Shown: piece by piece, positions 34,883 to 43,894 of the stretch
Layout of the letters: each line of letters opens with the position of its first letter
Numbering within the stretch: position 1 is the first letter of the stretch
Assembly (NCBI GenBank): GCA_964507645.1
Contig: CAZDPU010000005.1
Span: 1 to 59,504 of the forward strand
Direction of reading: 5' to 3'
DNA from: UBA6624 sp964507645
GTDB taxonomy: Bacteria; UBP7; UBA6624
DNA: 59,504 bases
Program-made: the position numbers and the translations under genes
The notes under the pieces: model-generated
What the model saw: only the letters and a program-made list of their open reading frames with translations
Databases searched by the model: none
What the model was told of the DNA's origin: nothing

Positions 34883-35556
34883 TATATTTCAACCTTTACC
34901 CCAGGTCCCATTGTCAAACTAAGAGAAACTTTCTTCATATAAATACCCTTTACGGAAGAAGGTCTCATTGACTTAATGGTTTCATGAGCCATTTGTATAT
35001 TTTCAAGCAATTGATTCTTTTTGAAAGATTTTTTTCCGACTTTCAAATGAACATTTCCACCGTCATCATTTCTGAAACTCTGCTTTCCTTTCAAAAATTC
35101 ACTGACAGTGCCTTTCATGTCAGAAGATACTGTTCCAGCTTTTGGACTTGGCATCAACCCTCTAGGACCTAGGACTCTCCCTAATGGAGCCAAGTCTCTC
35201 ATCATAGAGGGGTGTGCTAGCAAAATGTCAAAATCCAATTTTCCAGATTTAATCTCATCTATGAGATCTTTTGCGCCAACTTTTTGTGCTCCAGCTTCTT
35301 TTGCCTCTTCTGCATTTTTGCCATCAGCAACAACTGCAATATTAGGACTATCTCCTGTTCCATGTGGTAAAAGCATGGTACCTCTAATTTGTTGATCTGC
35401 TTGTTTTGGATCTATATCAAGTGAAATATGCAAATCAACAGATTCGTCAAATTTTGCAGATTTTATTGAAGTAAGCAAATCCAAACCTGCATCAAGTGAA
35501 GCTGTCTTGAAGCCCGCTTTTTCTCTATTCTCTAAACTTCTTTTAGACCTTTTCAT
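34882..35556 (-). CDS. rplA: Ribosomal protein L1
   Basis: A 224-aa 50S protein of the L1 stalk, binding 23S rRNA and often its own mRNA as a repressor. Signatures are VDLHISLDIDPKQADQQIRGT, LPHGTG and LGPRGLMPSPKAGTV. Length is near normal (about 230). Start and stop each share one base with neighbours rplK and rplJ, so translation of the four genes is tightly coupled. Confidence 0.98.
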   Translation of the reverse strand: MKRSKRSLENREKAGFKTASLDAGLDLLTSIKSAKFDESVDLHISLDIDPKQADQQIRGTMLLPHGTGDSPNIAVVADGKNAEEAKEAGAQKVGAKDLIDEIKSGKLDFDILLAHPSMMRDLAPLGRVLGPRGLMPSPKAGTVSSDMKGTVSEFLKGKQSFRNDDGGNVHLKVGKKSFKKNQLLENIQMAHETIKSMRPSSVKGIYMKKVSLSLTMGPGVKVEI

Positions 35557-36164
35557 TAATTTTCATCTCCAGAACTTTCTTCACCTTCAGAACCGGCAGC
35601 AACCTCTCCTTCAGAGACTGCCTCTTCGTCACTAGGGACAGCAGCAGCTTCAGCAGCAGCAGCAGCTTCTTCCTCTTCCTTGGCTTTTGCAAATTCTTCA
35701 CCTTGTTTTATTAGCTCTTTAATCTCTTCGTCATCTTTATCTCCAATGACAACGCCCATTGAACGAGCTGTGCCTTTAACTATGTTCATTGCAGCATCAA
35801 CATCTCTTGTGTTCAACTCTTCGAGTTTCCTCTCTGCTATAGCCTTGACAGAATCCATGGTGATAGCACCTACCTTTATCCTTAAAGCATCAGCAGATGC
35901 TTTATCTAAACCAGCTGCTTCTTTTATCAATGCACTAACGGGAGGTTCAAGTGTTACAAAGTCAAAACTAGCATCACGATAAGCAGTGATGATAACAGGA
36001 ACAACCTCCCCTTTTCTATTGCTTGTAGCACTATTAAAGGATTGACAAAACTGCATTATATTTACACCCAAGCTCGAAAGAGTTGGACCAACAGGAGGTG
36101 CTGGATTTGCGCTACCTCCAATAATTTGCAATTTTGCCTTTCCTACAACTTTTTTTTGTACCAT
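35556..36164 (-). CDS. rplK: Ribosomal protein L11 with long acidic C-terminal tail
   Basis: A 202-aa protein of the GTPase-associated centre. Residues 1-142 are a standard L11: GGSANPAPPVGPTLSSLGVNI at the N-terminus and GTARSMGVVIG near the rRNA-binding end. About 55 extra residues follow, made of Ala and Glu runs and acidic Ser/Gly sequence (EEEEAAAAAEAAAV and later). Typical L11 is about 141-145 aa. The extension is in frame and its stop overlaps the rplA start. Confidence 0.97.
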   Translation of the reverse strand: MVQKKVVGKAKLQIIGGSANPAPPVGPTLSSLGVNIMQFCQSFNSATSNRKGEVVPVIITAYRDASFDFVTLEPPVSALIKEAAGLDKASADALRIKVGAITMDSVKAIAERKLEELNTRDVDAAMNIVKGTARSMGVVIGDKDDEEIKELIKQGEEFAKAKEEEEAAAAAEAAAVPSDEEAVSEGEVAAGSEGEESSGDEN

Positions 36165-36772
36165 TATGCAGCCACCATCTTATCAATATCAATTTCAACT
36201 CTTGTTTCTTTTCCAAATATAGGGATAGTTACACCTGCTAATCTCTTATCTAGATTTATATCTTGAACTCTTCCTGTGTAGTCTTGGAAAGCCCCCTCTA
36301 GGATTCTGACCAAATCTCCTTCAGCAAATTCAACAGAATCAATAACTTGAGCTTCTCCTATTTGCTTTAATAAAATTTGAACTTCTTCTTCTGAGAGCGG
36401 TTGTGGATTGTCCCACCCACCTATCAAATTAATTACACCATAAATGTTATTTATGATATTTTTTATATTGCCTTTTGTTTCAAGATTATGCTTCATTTGA
36501 ATATAAACATATTTTGGATAAAGCCTCTTTATAACCACCTTGCCTCTTTCTTTTATCGAGGTAGCAGGAACTTCAACCCTCGTAACAACTTCTTCAAGAA
36601 GAACAGCATCTTCGGGGTCGATTTTTTCATAATATTTATTTTTTCTAACCATCTCATCTTGATCTGGATCCAATGTTGTTGAATCAACACCAGCAATGCC
36701 TCTGCTTACAGACAGGCCGACTTGAATTTCATACCTGTTTACAGTTTCCAATATGTACCAATCACGACTCAT
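36164..36772 (-). CDS. nusG: Transcription termination/antitermination factor NusG
   Basis: A 202-aa factor binding RNA polymerase through its NGN domain and Rho or ribosome through its KOW domain. It starts DWYILETVNRYE and has YPKYVYIQMK, then the KOW segment FAEGDLVRILEGAFQDYTGRV. Between the first strand and VVIKRLYPKYV about 45 extra residues are inserted compared with E. coli (181 aa), as in several other phyla. Overlaps secE by 4 nt and rplK by 1 nt. Confidence 0.96.
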   Translation of the reverse strand: MSRDWYILETVNRYEIQVGLSVSRGIAGVDSTTLDPDQDEMVRKNKYYEKIDPEDAVLLEEVVTRVEVPATSIKERGKVVIKRLYPKYVYIQMKHNLETKGNIKNIINNIYGVINLIGGWDNPQPLSEEEVQILLKQIGEAQVIDSVEFAEGDLVRILEGAFQDYTGRVQDINLDKRLAGVTIPIFGKETRVEIDIDKMVAA

Positions 36773-36948
36773 AACAGAATAGGAGCAAGAATCTTGCTTA
36801 AAATCAAATCAATAAGGCCCAAAAACAATGCAACAATAAGGATTACAAACAAGACGCCCCTAGTTGCATTAAGAGTAATGCTCCTAGAAGGCCATGATAT
36901 CCTTTTCATTTCAGCCTTAAAGTCATTAACGTTTGATTGAAAGTTCAT
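36769..36948 (-). CDS. secE: Preprotein translocase subunit SecE
   Basis: A 59-aa single-span SecE. The cytoplasmic helix contains FKAEMKRISWPS, the conserved EhxxxWP-like motif, followed by one hydrophobic membrane helix (VLFVILIVALFLGLIDLIL). SecE clamps SecY in the SecYEG channel. Short like the SecE of most non-enteric bacteria. It starts 3 nt after rpmG and overlaps nusG by 4 nt (ATGA). Confidence 0.95.
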   Translation of the reverse strand: MNFQSNVNDFKAEMKRISWPSRSITLNATRGVLFVILIVALFLGLIDLILSKILAPILL

Positions 36949-36951
36949 TAA

Positions 36952-37122
36952 CTAACCCTTTACCTCCTTGTGTAAAGTATGTTTTTTCAAACGTGGAGAA
37001 TATTTCATTAACTTCATTTTCTCTGGAGAATTCAACCTGCTCCGAGAACTTCTGTAATTCCTATCACCACACTCTGTGCACTCTAAGTAAAAATGCACCC
37101 TACGACCTTCTTTTTTTGCCAT
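36952..37122 (-). CDS. rpmG: Ribosomal protein L33
   Basis: A 56-aa 50S protein translated from ATG 37122. It reads KEGRRVHFYLECTECGDRNY and ends KKHTLHKEVK. One CxxC pair (Cys15 and Cys18) is kept, but the second expected pair near the C-terminus is absent, so this is a zinc-lacking or partial-zinc form. It lies between tuf and secE, the common place for rpmG. No tRNA-Trp gene sits in the 31-bp gap to tuf. Confidence 0.95.
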   Translation of the reverse strand: MAKKEGRRVHFYLECTECGDRNYRSSRSRLNSPEKMKLMKYSPRLKKHTLHKEVKG

Positions 37123-37153
37123 AACCTATTAGATATATCCTTTAAATGTATAA

Positions 37154-38368
37154 CTATTTAAGAATCTCTGTAATAACACCAGTTCCTATAGTTTTTCCAC
37201 CCTCTCTAATAGCAAATCTTAAATTTTGCTCACATGCAACTGGGTATATCAAAGTGATTTTTGCTTCAACATTGTCACCAGGATTTGCAAACTCAACCAC
37301 TGTTCCATTATTTGGATCAGCCAAAGATTCTACAGATCCAGTAATGTCTCCTGTTCTTACAAAGAACTGAGGTCTGTAATTAGATTTAAAAGGAGTATGT
37401 CTACCTCCCTCTTCTTTCTTGAGTATATAAACCTGAGCTTTGAATTCGGTAGCAGTTTTTATTGATTTAGGTTTTGCAATAACCATACCTCTTTCCAGCT
37501 CATCCTTTTTTGTACCTCTTAAAAGAATACCTGCATTATCTCCGGCAATTGCATTTCCAAGATTCTTGTTGAACATTTCAATACCTGTAGCAACAGTATC
37601 CTGATCTCTACCCATTCCTAGACAAGAGACTGCATCACCTATGTTTAATGTACCTCTTTCAACCCTTCCAGTACAAACTGTTCCACGACCCTTGATTGAG
37701 AAAATATCTTCTATAGGCATAAGGAAATCTTTATCTTGATCTCTTTCAGGAAGTGGGAAATATTCATCAACAGCAGCCATAAGTTCTACTATCTTTTCTT
37801 CCCATTCTGGCTTACCTTCAACAGCACCAAGAGCACTGCCGTAAATAATAGGAGCGTTGTCTCCATCATAACCATGATTATTCAACAAATCTCTAATTGT
37901 CATCTCTGTAAGCTCTAACATTTCATCAGCATCATCACCTTCAGCTGCTTTAACTTTATCAACCTTGTTGACAAATACACACAAAGCAGGAACATTTACC
38001 TGCTTCGAAAGCAAAACGTGCTCTGCTGTCTGAAGCATAGGACCATCATCACCTGCAACAACAAGAATAGCTCCATCCATCTGAGCTGCACCAGTTATCA
38101 TGTTCTTAATGTAATCAGCGTGACCAGGACAGTCTATATGTGCATAGTGCCTAGTTTCTGTTTCATACTCAATATGAGAAACATTGATAGTAACACCCCT
38201 TTCTCTTTCTTCTGGAGCTTTGTCAATATCCTCAAAAGCAGTTTGCTCAGCAAGCCCTTTTGCTGCTAAAACCTTACTGATAGCTGCTGTAAGTGTAGTT
38301 TTGCCATGATCAACATGGCCAATTGTCCCAATATTCATATGGGGCTTATCTCTGTTAAATTCTCCCAT
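37154..38368 (-). CDS. tuf: Elongation factor Tu
   Basis: A 404-aa GTPase delivering aminoacyl-tRNA. G1 is GHVDHGKTT, G3 is DCPGHADY, G4 is NKVD. Switch I reads ERERGVTINVSH, and the segment after G3 is GDDGPMLQTAEH, where most bacteria have QTREH, a small deviation near the tRNA/EF-Ts face. A strong AGGAGG Shine-Dalgarno is 8 nt before ATG. It follows tRNA-Tyr, Gly and Thr on the same strand. Confidence 0.98.
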   Translation of the reverse strand: MGEFNRDKPHMNIGTIGHVDHGKTTLTAAISKVLAAKGLAEQTAFEDIDKAPEERERGVTINVSHIEYETETRHYAHIDCPGHADYIKNMITGAAQMDGAILVVAGDDGPMLQTAEHVLLSKQVNVPALCVFVNKVDKVKAAEGDDADEMLELTEMTIRDLLNNHGYDGDNAPIIYGSALGAVEGKPEWEEKIVELMAAVDEYFPLPERDQDKDFLMPIEDIFSIKGRGTVCTGRVERGTLNIGDAVSCLGMGRDQDTVATGIEMFNKNLGNAIAGDNAGILLRGTKKDELERGMVIAKPKSIKTATEFKAQVYILKKEEGGRHTPFKSNYRPQFFVRTGDITGSVESLADPNNGTVVEFANPGDNVEAKITLIYPVACEQNLRFAIREGGKTIGTGVITEILK

Positions 38369-38414
38369 TTTTAATTCCTCCTAAATGTTAATTTTTTGTT
38401 TTCAAATTTTAAAA

Positions 38415-38486
<72 letters not shown>

Positions 38487-38488
38487 AA

Positions 38489-38562
38489 AGCGAGAGACGG
38501 GACTCGAACCCGCGACCCTCAGCTTGGAAGGCTGATGCTCTGCCAAACTGAGCTACTCTCGC
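38489..38562 (-). tRNA. tRNA-Gly (anticodon UCC)
   Basis: Acceptor GCGAGAG/CTCTCGC, D arm GCTC/GAGC, anticodon stem TCAGC/GCTGA with loop CTTCCAA (anticodon UCC), T arm GCGGG/CCCGT. CCA is not encoded. Second of three tandem tRNAs. Confidence 0.96.
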
Positions 38563-38573
38563 ATTCCAAGCCA

Positions 38574-38656
38574 TGGAGGGAGAGGGATTCGAACCCCCGT
38601 ACGCATACGCGAGCGAGTTTACAGCCCGCCTCCTTTGGCCACTCGGACATCCCTCC
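38574..38656 (-). tRNA. tRNA-Tyr (anticodon GUA)
   Basis: Class II tRNA with acceptor GGAGGGA/TCCCTCC, anticodon stem GCGGG/CTCGC, loop CTGTAAA (anticodon GUA) and a long variable arm. T arm GGGGG/CCCTC. CCA is not encoded. First gene of the Tyr-Gly-Thr-tuf unit, the same order as tyrU-glyT-thrT-tufB in E. coli. Confidence 0.96.
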
Positions 38657-38690
38657 CAAATAAAATCTATCTGTGTCATACAAACTAGAG

Positions 38691-38699
38691 ATTCTAGCA
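38691..38699 (-). promoter_or_regulatory. Putative extended -10 (TGCTAGAAT) of the tRNA-tuf-rpo operon
   Basis: TGC-TAGAAT on the minus strand is an extended -10 about 35 nt before the tRNA-Tyr 5' end, in the only gap upstream of the tRNAs. A -35 is not clear (TTCATA at long spacing). Confidence 0.5.
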
Positions 38700-38712
38700 T
38701 CATTTTCAGTTT

Positions 38713-39387
38713 TTATATGAATTTAATCAGTATTACCCACTCACCTTTAACTTCACTTGGCAAGCTTCGCAGGACATTCTGGGGAGAGCCGTCAATTCTC
38801 TTCTCGTGAATTTTTGAGATCTCAGAAAAAAGCTGTAAATCTACATTAATAAATTTATCAGTCAAAAAAATAAAATCTTTTAATTTTGAAGGGTTGACAA
38901 AAACCAGGTGAGTGCCTTTCATATTCGACATCCTGTTTAGCCAAGAAAAAATCTTCTTTTCTCCTTTAGGTGGGAAACCCCAAATAAAACAAGGTAAAGT
39001 TGGCCACCTACTCAAAGAAAGAGCCGAAGATACAGAGGAAGGCCCGGGTAAAGAAAAAATGGAGGCATTATTTTCCAGGGCTGAATAAACGACTTGATAT
39101 CCTGGATCTGCTATGTTTGGAGCACCAGCATCAGAAATTAGCCCAATCTTTTTTCCATCTAGGAAAAAACTTGCGAGCTTCTTTTTTGAAATATTTTTTT
39201 TATTCAGGCTCCATTTAAAAACCTTTGGAGAAGTTGAAATCCCCAATGAAGCATTTAAATTCCTATATTTTTTTAAACTTTCAACTAATAAAATATCACA
39301 CCTTTCTATCGTTTTTTTAAGCCTTATGGAACAATCTTCTAAATTGCCTATTGGTGTTGATATTATCCAAAGCTCTGATCCCGACAT
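38713..39387 (-). CDS. rsmI: 16S rRNA 2'-O-ribose C1402 methyltransferase
   Basis: A 224-aa tetrapyrrole-methylase-fold enzyme modifying C1402 of 16S rRNA. Signatures are ISTPIGNLED, IGLISDAGAPNIADPG and LPGPSSVSSALSLS. It is shorter than E. coli RsmI (286 aa), lacking much of the C-terminal domain. It follows the LptF/G-like gene by 7 nt as the last gene of the lptB unit. Confidence 0.92.
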   Translation of the reverse strand: MSGSELWIISTPIGNLEDCSIRLKKTIERCDILLVESLKKYRNLNASLGISTSPKVFKWSLNKKNISKKKLASFFLDGKKIGLISDAGAPNIADPGYQVVYSALENNASIFSLPGPSSVSSALSLSRWPTLPCFIWGFPPKGEKKIFSWLNRMSNMKGTHLVFVNPSKLKDFIFLTDKFINVDLQLFSEISKIHEKRIDGSPQNVLRSLPSEVKGEWVILIKFI

Positions 39388-39394
39388 GATTTAC

Positions 39395-40519
39395 TTACCT
39401 TGGAAATAATGTTGGATTTTCCCTCTTCACCAACATTATTACTGAAATAATTAAAAACAAAACGTTTGGAAACCATGCGGAAATAACTGCCGATAAACCC
39501 ATCTTGCTCAAGGCTATTCCAATCAACATCACGATGTAGTAAAAGAAAATTATTAACATTGAAATGCCTATACCCATCCCTGCACCCACAGGCTTTCTTT
39601 CAAATGAAGAGCCCATCGCTATTCCAAGTAGAGCAAAGATGATAGAGGCGAAAGGAACTGCAATTTTTAATTCTGTTTGAGTCGCCAACTTGTCAGCCTT
39701 CAGGGAATCCCCCCTAGCCCTTATTGTCTCAACATACTTTTTAGCATTTAAATAAGTCATCTCCTGCACATCTTTCGTTCTGAGATTTTTTATCTTCGTG
39801 GGGCTCTCTTGAAAAAAAATACGCAACTTGTCTTGTTTAAGGTTTGCAAAACGACCATCACCAAGATTAGAAATCGTTGTAACATTTGAAAGCTCCCAAG
39901 CTCCATCTTCAGAAATATAAAACCCTTTTTCGGATAAAAAATACTCTGAAAACATCAACTGATTCTTTTTATCTTCATAACTAAATAAATGAAGGTTGTA
40001 AAGAACATTGTTATCTAAATTATCAGCAATCAAGGTCCATTTGACATTCCCTGATGGGTAATAAGATTCAAAATTTACATTATCTGACTGCATATTTCCT
40101 TCTTTGTATATCTCTACAACTAATTTTTCCATCTTCTCAACAGAAGGAGGTATGAGGAATTCATTCAGCGAAAGAGAAAGACAAAAAGAAATCATTCCAA
40201 TAAAAACAACACTCAAAGACATCCTTCTCAAACTCGAACCGGAAGCTAAAGCGGCTCTCAATTCACCGCTTGAAGAAAGTTGAGAAAAAGTCAGGATCGA
40301 TGCTAGCAGGATTGTCATCGGAATTGCAACAACAAGAGATTGAGGTATCCCCAATGATAAAAAATCAACTACTTTTACTATTGGTGTATCCATGTCTACA
40401 ATCATCTTTATTGCTGCCTTGAAAGATGCAGCAAATAAGACAAAAAAAGTAAAAGTCATAAGGCCGTAAAGGAAAAGACCTCTTATTTGCCTCAGGATGA
40501 AAACATCAATTAGCTTCAA
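39395..40519 (-). CDS. LptF/LptG-family LPS export permease
   Basis: A 374-aa inner-membrane protein with three N-terminal helices, a large periplasmic beta-jellyroll region (about residues 120-275) and three C-terminal helices, the YjgP/YjgQ layout. It starts IDVFILRQIRGLFLYGLM, and SGELRAALASGSSLRRM is the coupling region to LptB. It is 1 nt after lptB. Only one permease is here; LptF and LptG cannot be told apart and the second must lie elsewhere. Confidence 0.9.
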   Translation of the reverse strand: MKLIDVFILRQIRGLFLYGLMTFTFFVLFAASFKAAIKMIVDMDTPIVKVVDFLSLGIPQSLVVAIPMTILLASILTFSQLSSSGELRAALASGSSLRRMSLSVVFIGMISFCLSLSLNEFLIPPSVEKMEKLVVEIYKEGNMQSDNVNFESYYPSGNVKWTLIADNLDNNVLYNLHLFSYEDKKNQLMFSEYFLSEKGFYISEDGAWELSNVTTISNLGDGRFANLKQDKLRIFFQESPTKIKNLRTKDVQEMTYLNAKKYVETIRARGDSLKADKLATQTELKIAVPFASIIFALLGIAMGSSFERKPVGAGMGIGISMLIIFFYYIVMLIGIALSKMGLSAVISAWFPNVLFLIISVIMLVKRENPTLFPR

Positions 40520-40520
40520 T

Positions 40521-41234
40521 TTAATTTCCTAAATAGATTTCTTTTGCTGTTTTTGATTTTTTAATCTCTTGAGGGGTGCCTTCAACTTCTATCTTCCCTT
40601 CATTCATTAAATATATCCAATCAGCTATTTTCAACATAGCTAGATGGTTGTGATCTGTAATCAAAATACCCAAACCTCTCTTTTCTTTAAGGAGAACAAT
40701 GATTTCATGAAGTTGTTGAATATGTAAAGGATCTACCCCTGTGAAAGGCTCATCTAAAAGTATAAAATCAGGGTTGTTTGCTATTGATCGAGCAATCTCA
40801 ACCCTTCTTCTTTCTCCTCCAGAAAGAGCATACCCTAAAGATTTTCTCAAATGGGCTATTCCCATCTCTTCTAGAAGCTCTTCTATCCTTCCTTCATGTT
40901 CTGTCTTTGGGATTTTGTTAACCTCAAGAACTAGTTTAATATTCTCCTCAACAGTTAATTTTCTAAAAATACTAGGGCTTTGGTCTAGATATCCAATACC
41001 CAGTCTTGCTCTTTTATAAACAGGTGCCTTTGAGATATCTTTGTCATTCAAGAACACTTGACCTTTATCTGGTTTAACCAAGCCTGTAATCATGTAAAAA
41101 GTTGTTGTTTTTCCAGCTCCATTTGGACCCAGTAAGCCAATCGCTTTTCCTTTAGGTATCGAAATATTCACATTGTTAACAACAGTACGACTACCATACT
41201 TTTTAACCAAACCTTTCGATTCAATATTTGCCAT
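40521..41234 (-). CDS. lptB: LPS export ABC transporter ATPase LptB
   Basis: A 237-aa ATPase. Walker A is GPNGAGKTT, the signature is LSGGERRR, Walker B is FILLDEPFTG, and the H-loop is LITDHN. High similarity in layout to LptB, including DPLHIQQL after Walker B. It starts a three-gene unit with the permease and rsmI. A consensus TATACT lies 6 nt before ATG. Confidence 0.96.
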   Translation of the reverse strand: MANIESKGLVKKYGSRTVVNNVNISIPKGKAIGLLGPNGAGKTTTFYMITGLVKPDKGQVFLNDKDISKAPVYKRARLGIGYLDQSPSIFRKLTVEENIKLVLEVNKIPKTEHEGRIEELLEEMGIAHLRKSLGYALSGGERRRVEIARSIANNPDFILLDEPFTGVDPLHIQQLHEIIVLLKEKRGLGILITDHNHLAMLKIADWIYLMNEGKIEVEGTPQEIKKSKTAKEIYLGN

Positions 41235-41240
41235 GGGTAA

Positions 41241-41246
41241 AGTATA
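41241..41246 (-). promoter_or_regulatory. Putative -10 element (TATACT) of lptB
   Basis: TATACT is separated from ATG 41234 by 6 nt (TTACCC), with no Shine-Dalgarno. The clearest example of the leaderless-type start in the window, located in the only gap between the rpsB chain and lptB. Confidence 0.6.
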
Positions 41247-41266
41247 AATCTAATAGATAGAAAAGA

Positions 41267-42304
41267 CTAACTTAATTGATTCAATCTAGATAACAACTCG
41301 TCGTTTACCTCAGAAGTTCCTAGATTTCCTCCAAGATCAACAGTGCTTTTGTTTTCTTTCAAAAGATCCGTTACAGCATTGTTCAACAACATTGCTTCTT
41401 TTTGCTTATTGTTATTCTTCAGCAACAAAGCCATGCTTAAAACTGCCGCAAAAGGGTTAGCCACATTCTTTCCTGCATATTTTGGAGCAGATCCATGAAC
41501 GGGCTCAAAAAGAGAAATTTTTCCAGGGTGGATATTTCCAGATTCTGCCAAACCCAAACCTCCAACTATTTGAGCACCTATATCAGAAATAATATCGCCA
41601 AACATATTTGTTGAAACCAGGACTCCAAAAGATTCAGGCCTTTTGACCAACTGCATGCTACAAGCATCAACGTAAAGGTGATCTGATTGAATGTTTGGAT
41701 AATCTTTCTTAATCTCATTAAAAATATCGAGCCACAATTGGTGTCCATGCCTCAAAACATTGCTTTTGTCCACCATGGTTACACGATGTCTAGATTCTTT
41801 TTGAGCCAACTCAAAAGCATAACGAATTATTCTTTCAGTACCCTTTCTCGTATATTCGCCCCTCTGCCATGCCATCTCGCCTTCCTGACCCTTGTTTTCC
41901 CAACCTCCTATCTGCCTATAAAAACCTTCAGTGTTTTCTCGGACAATGAGAAGATCAATATCTTTTGATTTTTTTAATGGAGACAATTCGGGAACTCTGC
42001 AAATACAAGGTCTGAGATTAACGTATAAATCTAACTCAAACCTCAGCCTCAACAACACTCTTGCTGCAAAATCTATATCTAAATCATCTCCGACAGCCCC
42101 TAAAAAAATAGAATCTGTTGCAAGTATTTTCTTCATTTTTGATTCATCTAAATCATTTTTATGATCAACCCAATTTTTTGTAGTCAAATCAGGAAAAGAA
42201 AGAAATTCAACATCATCTCCAAGAACAAATTTTGCTGCATTAACAGCTACATCTGTAACTTCAGGCCCAATGCCGTCTCCAGGTAAAACAGAAATTTTAA
42301 GCAT
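41267..42304 (-). CDS. Isocitrate/isopropylmalate dehydrogenase-family protein
   Basis: A 345-aa NAD-dependent beta-hydroxyacid oxidative decarboxylase. It begins ISVLPGDGIGPEV, has LYVNLRPC, then IVRENTEGFY, NMFGDIISD and EPVHGSAPKYAGK. The ENTEGFY loop is closer to tartrate/D-malate or isocitrate-type enzymes than to LeuB, which has ELTGG there, so the substrate is not assigned. No leuA, leuC or leuD is nearby. It follows the preceding unknown gene by 2 nt at the end of the rpsB chain. Confidence 0.85.
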   Translation of the reverse strand: MLKISVLPGDGIGPEVTDVAVNAAKFVLGDDVEFLSFPDLTTKNWVDHKNDLDESKMKKILATDSIFLGAVGDDLDIDFAARVLLRLRFELDLYVNLRPCICRVPELSPLKKSKDIDLLIVRENTEGFYRQIGGWENKGQEGEMAWQRGEYTRKGTERIIRYAFELAQKESRHRVTMVDKSNVLRHGHQLWLDIFNEIKKDYPNIQSDHLYVDACSMQLVKRPESFGVLVSTNMFGDIISDIGAQIVGGLGLAESGNIHPGKISLFEPVHGSAPKYAGKNVANPFAAVLSMALLLKNNNKQKEAMLLNNAVTDLLKENKSTVDLGGNLGTSEVNDELLSRLNQLS

Positions 42305-42306
42305 AT

Positions 42307-42933
42307 TTAATTTGGTAACTCAGGTGGTTTCCAAGCATATATTGTATCAAACCAATTCAATTTGAAATCTTCTGGCAGTAAAAGAACTGCATCTAAAAAG
42401 AAATGGAGCCTATTAGATTCAATAAAAAACAACCTAGATTCAATACCCTCCACAATCAAACGCAATGATTCTTTAGATTTGTCTGAATAGGAATTTCTTA
42501 AATAAAAATCTTGACTATTGACATCAAAAAAAATAATCTCTTCCCTCACGCCAAATTCAACCAGATGCACAATTTCTTTCCATAACTTGTCATTGGCAAA
42601 AGACAATGTAACAAAAAGATCCTCAATCCCTATTAAGGAATCTCTTGGAATACCATTGGGTAAATATTTTTGGGGATTAAGTCTTTCATGCAGGTCAAAA
42701 TAAGCTGTATCTTTTAGAGAAAACCAAGAATTGATGCGATTGTCTTTTTTCATTTTTGCAATTATCAAATTCTCTTTGAGCTGCATTTCAAATAAATAAT
42801 TTTCCTGGAAAACAATACTATTCAATAGAGAAAAATCCCTAAAACCCTCCATCTCTTCTTGATTCCTACCAAAGCTAAAAGAAAGAATTAAGAAAGACAA
42901 CAATAAAAATATTTTTCTGTTTTTTTTATTCAT
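42307..42933 (-). CDS. Predicted exported protein of unknown function
   Basis: A 208-aa protein with a signal-peptide-like N-terminus (KKNRKIFLLLSFLILSFSFG) and no lipobox. The rest is mixed alpha/beta with no motif I recognise. It overlaps nrnA by 8 nt and precedes the dehydrogenase by 2 nt, so it belongs to the same transcript. Confidence 0.7.
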   Translation of the reverse strand: MNKKNRKIFLLLSFLILSFSFGRNQEEMEGFRDFSLLNSIVFQENYLFEMQLKENLIIAKMKKDNRINSWFSLKDTAYFDLHERLNPQKYLPNGIPRDSLIGIEDLFVTLSFANDKLWKEIVHLVEFGVREEIIFFDVNSQDFYLRNSYSDKSKESLRLIVEGIESRLFFIESNRLHFFLDAVLLLPEDFKLNWFDTIYAWKPPELPN

Positions 42934-43894
42934 TATTTAAGAAAATTTGTCTTGCTTCTTCTGTAACTAGTCTCATTACCTTGTCTAACTCTCCAAAACA
43001 CCTGGCACCTGAAGCATGAAAGTGCCCTCCTCCACCATACTTATTCGCAATAATTCTTGAATCAACAGTTCCTTTTGACCTTAAGTTCATCTTAATCAAA
43101 CCATTTTCTTCCTCTCTGAAAAGTATGAAAAGATTAACATCTTTTATTGAATTACACTCTTCAGGAATCCCTTCAAAGTCAGGGGAGGTTATCTTATACT
43201 TAGCCCAATCAGAAAGCCTTGAATAAGACCAAGCAATCTTGCTGCTTGAATCAATTTTTATTCTTTGCATTATTTTTGTAAGGAGTTTTATTTTCCTTTG
43301 AGGATTAGAAAAATAAACTTTTTCTTTTAAAAATGAAACATTTGCACCAAGGTCTATCAAGTCAGCAGCAATTTTGAAAGTTTCCGAACGATTTGTGTTG
43401 AAAGTAAAATTTCCAGTATCAGTCATTAGTCCCAAAAAAATTGCATCAACCGATTCTTGATCCATTTTTGCATTTAGCAATTTGAATAATTTGTAAATTA
43501 AAACTGTTGTTGATGCTGCATCTTCTTCTACATAATTAACATCAGCAAAAAAACTATTACTTAAATGATGATCAATATTCACTGTAAAAAAATCTTTATC
43601 TAAAAACGATCGAAACTCATTATTTAACCTGTGTTCAACAGCAATATCTAAAAAAACAACAACATCATATCTTTTTTCCGGAATTGTTTTTTTTATCTTT
43701 TTTATTCCTGAAAAAAAAGAATAAATATCAGGAATTTCATCAATACAAACACACACAGCTTCTTTGTCTTCAAAAGAATTTATTAAATTGTTAAAAGCAA
43801 CTAAGCTACCTACAGAATCCCCATCAGGATCCTTGTGTGAAAGAATTAGAAAATTCTTATTGTTGGCGATTGTCGTAGTTATTTTTTCAATCAT
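42926..43894 (-). CDS. nrnA: DHH-DHHA1 phosphoesterase NrnA-like
   Basis: A 322-aa enzyme of the NrnA type, which degrades nano-RNA and pAp. The DHH domain has SHKDPDGDSVGS and NIDHHLSN; the DHHA1 domain ends with KYGGGGHFHASGA. Length is typical. The place after rbfA matches the order infB-rbfA-nrnA in many bacteria. It overlaps rbfA by 8 nt. Confidence 0.92.
   Translation of the reverse strand: MIEKITTTIANNKNFLILSHKDPDGDSVGSLVAFNNLINSFEDKEAVCVCIDEIPDIYSFFSGIKKIKKTIPEKRYDVVVFLDIAVEHRLNNEFRSFLDKDFFTVNIDHHLSNSFFADVNYVEEDAASTTVLIYKLFKLLNAKMDQESVDAIFLGLMTDTGNFTFNTNRSETFKIAADLIDLGANVSFLKEKVYFSNPQRKIKLLTKIMQRIKIDSSSKIAWSYSRLSDWAKYKITSPDFEGIPEECNSIKDVNLFILFREEENGLIKMNLRSKGTVDSRIIANKYGGGGHFHASGARCFGELDKVMRLVTEEARQIFLNNE

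Noticed and set aside
37123..37153. Possible tRNA-Trp between tuf and rpmG, common in other bacteria
   Set aside because: The gap is 31 bp and holds no cloverleaf.
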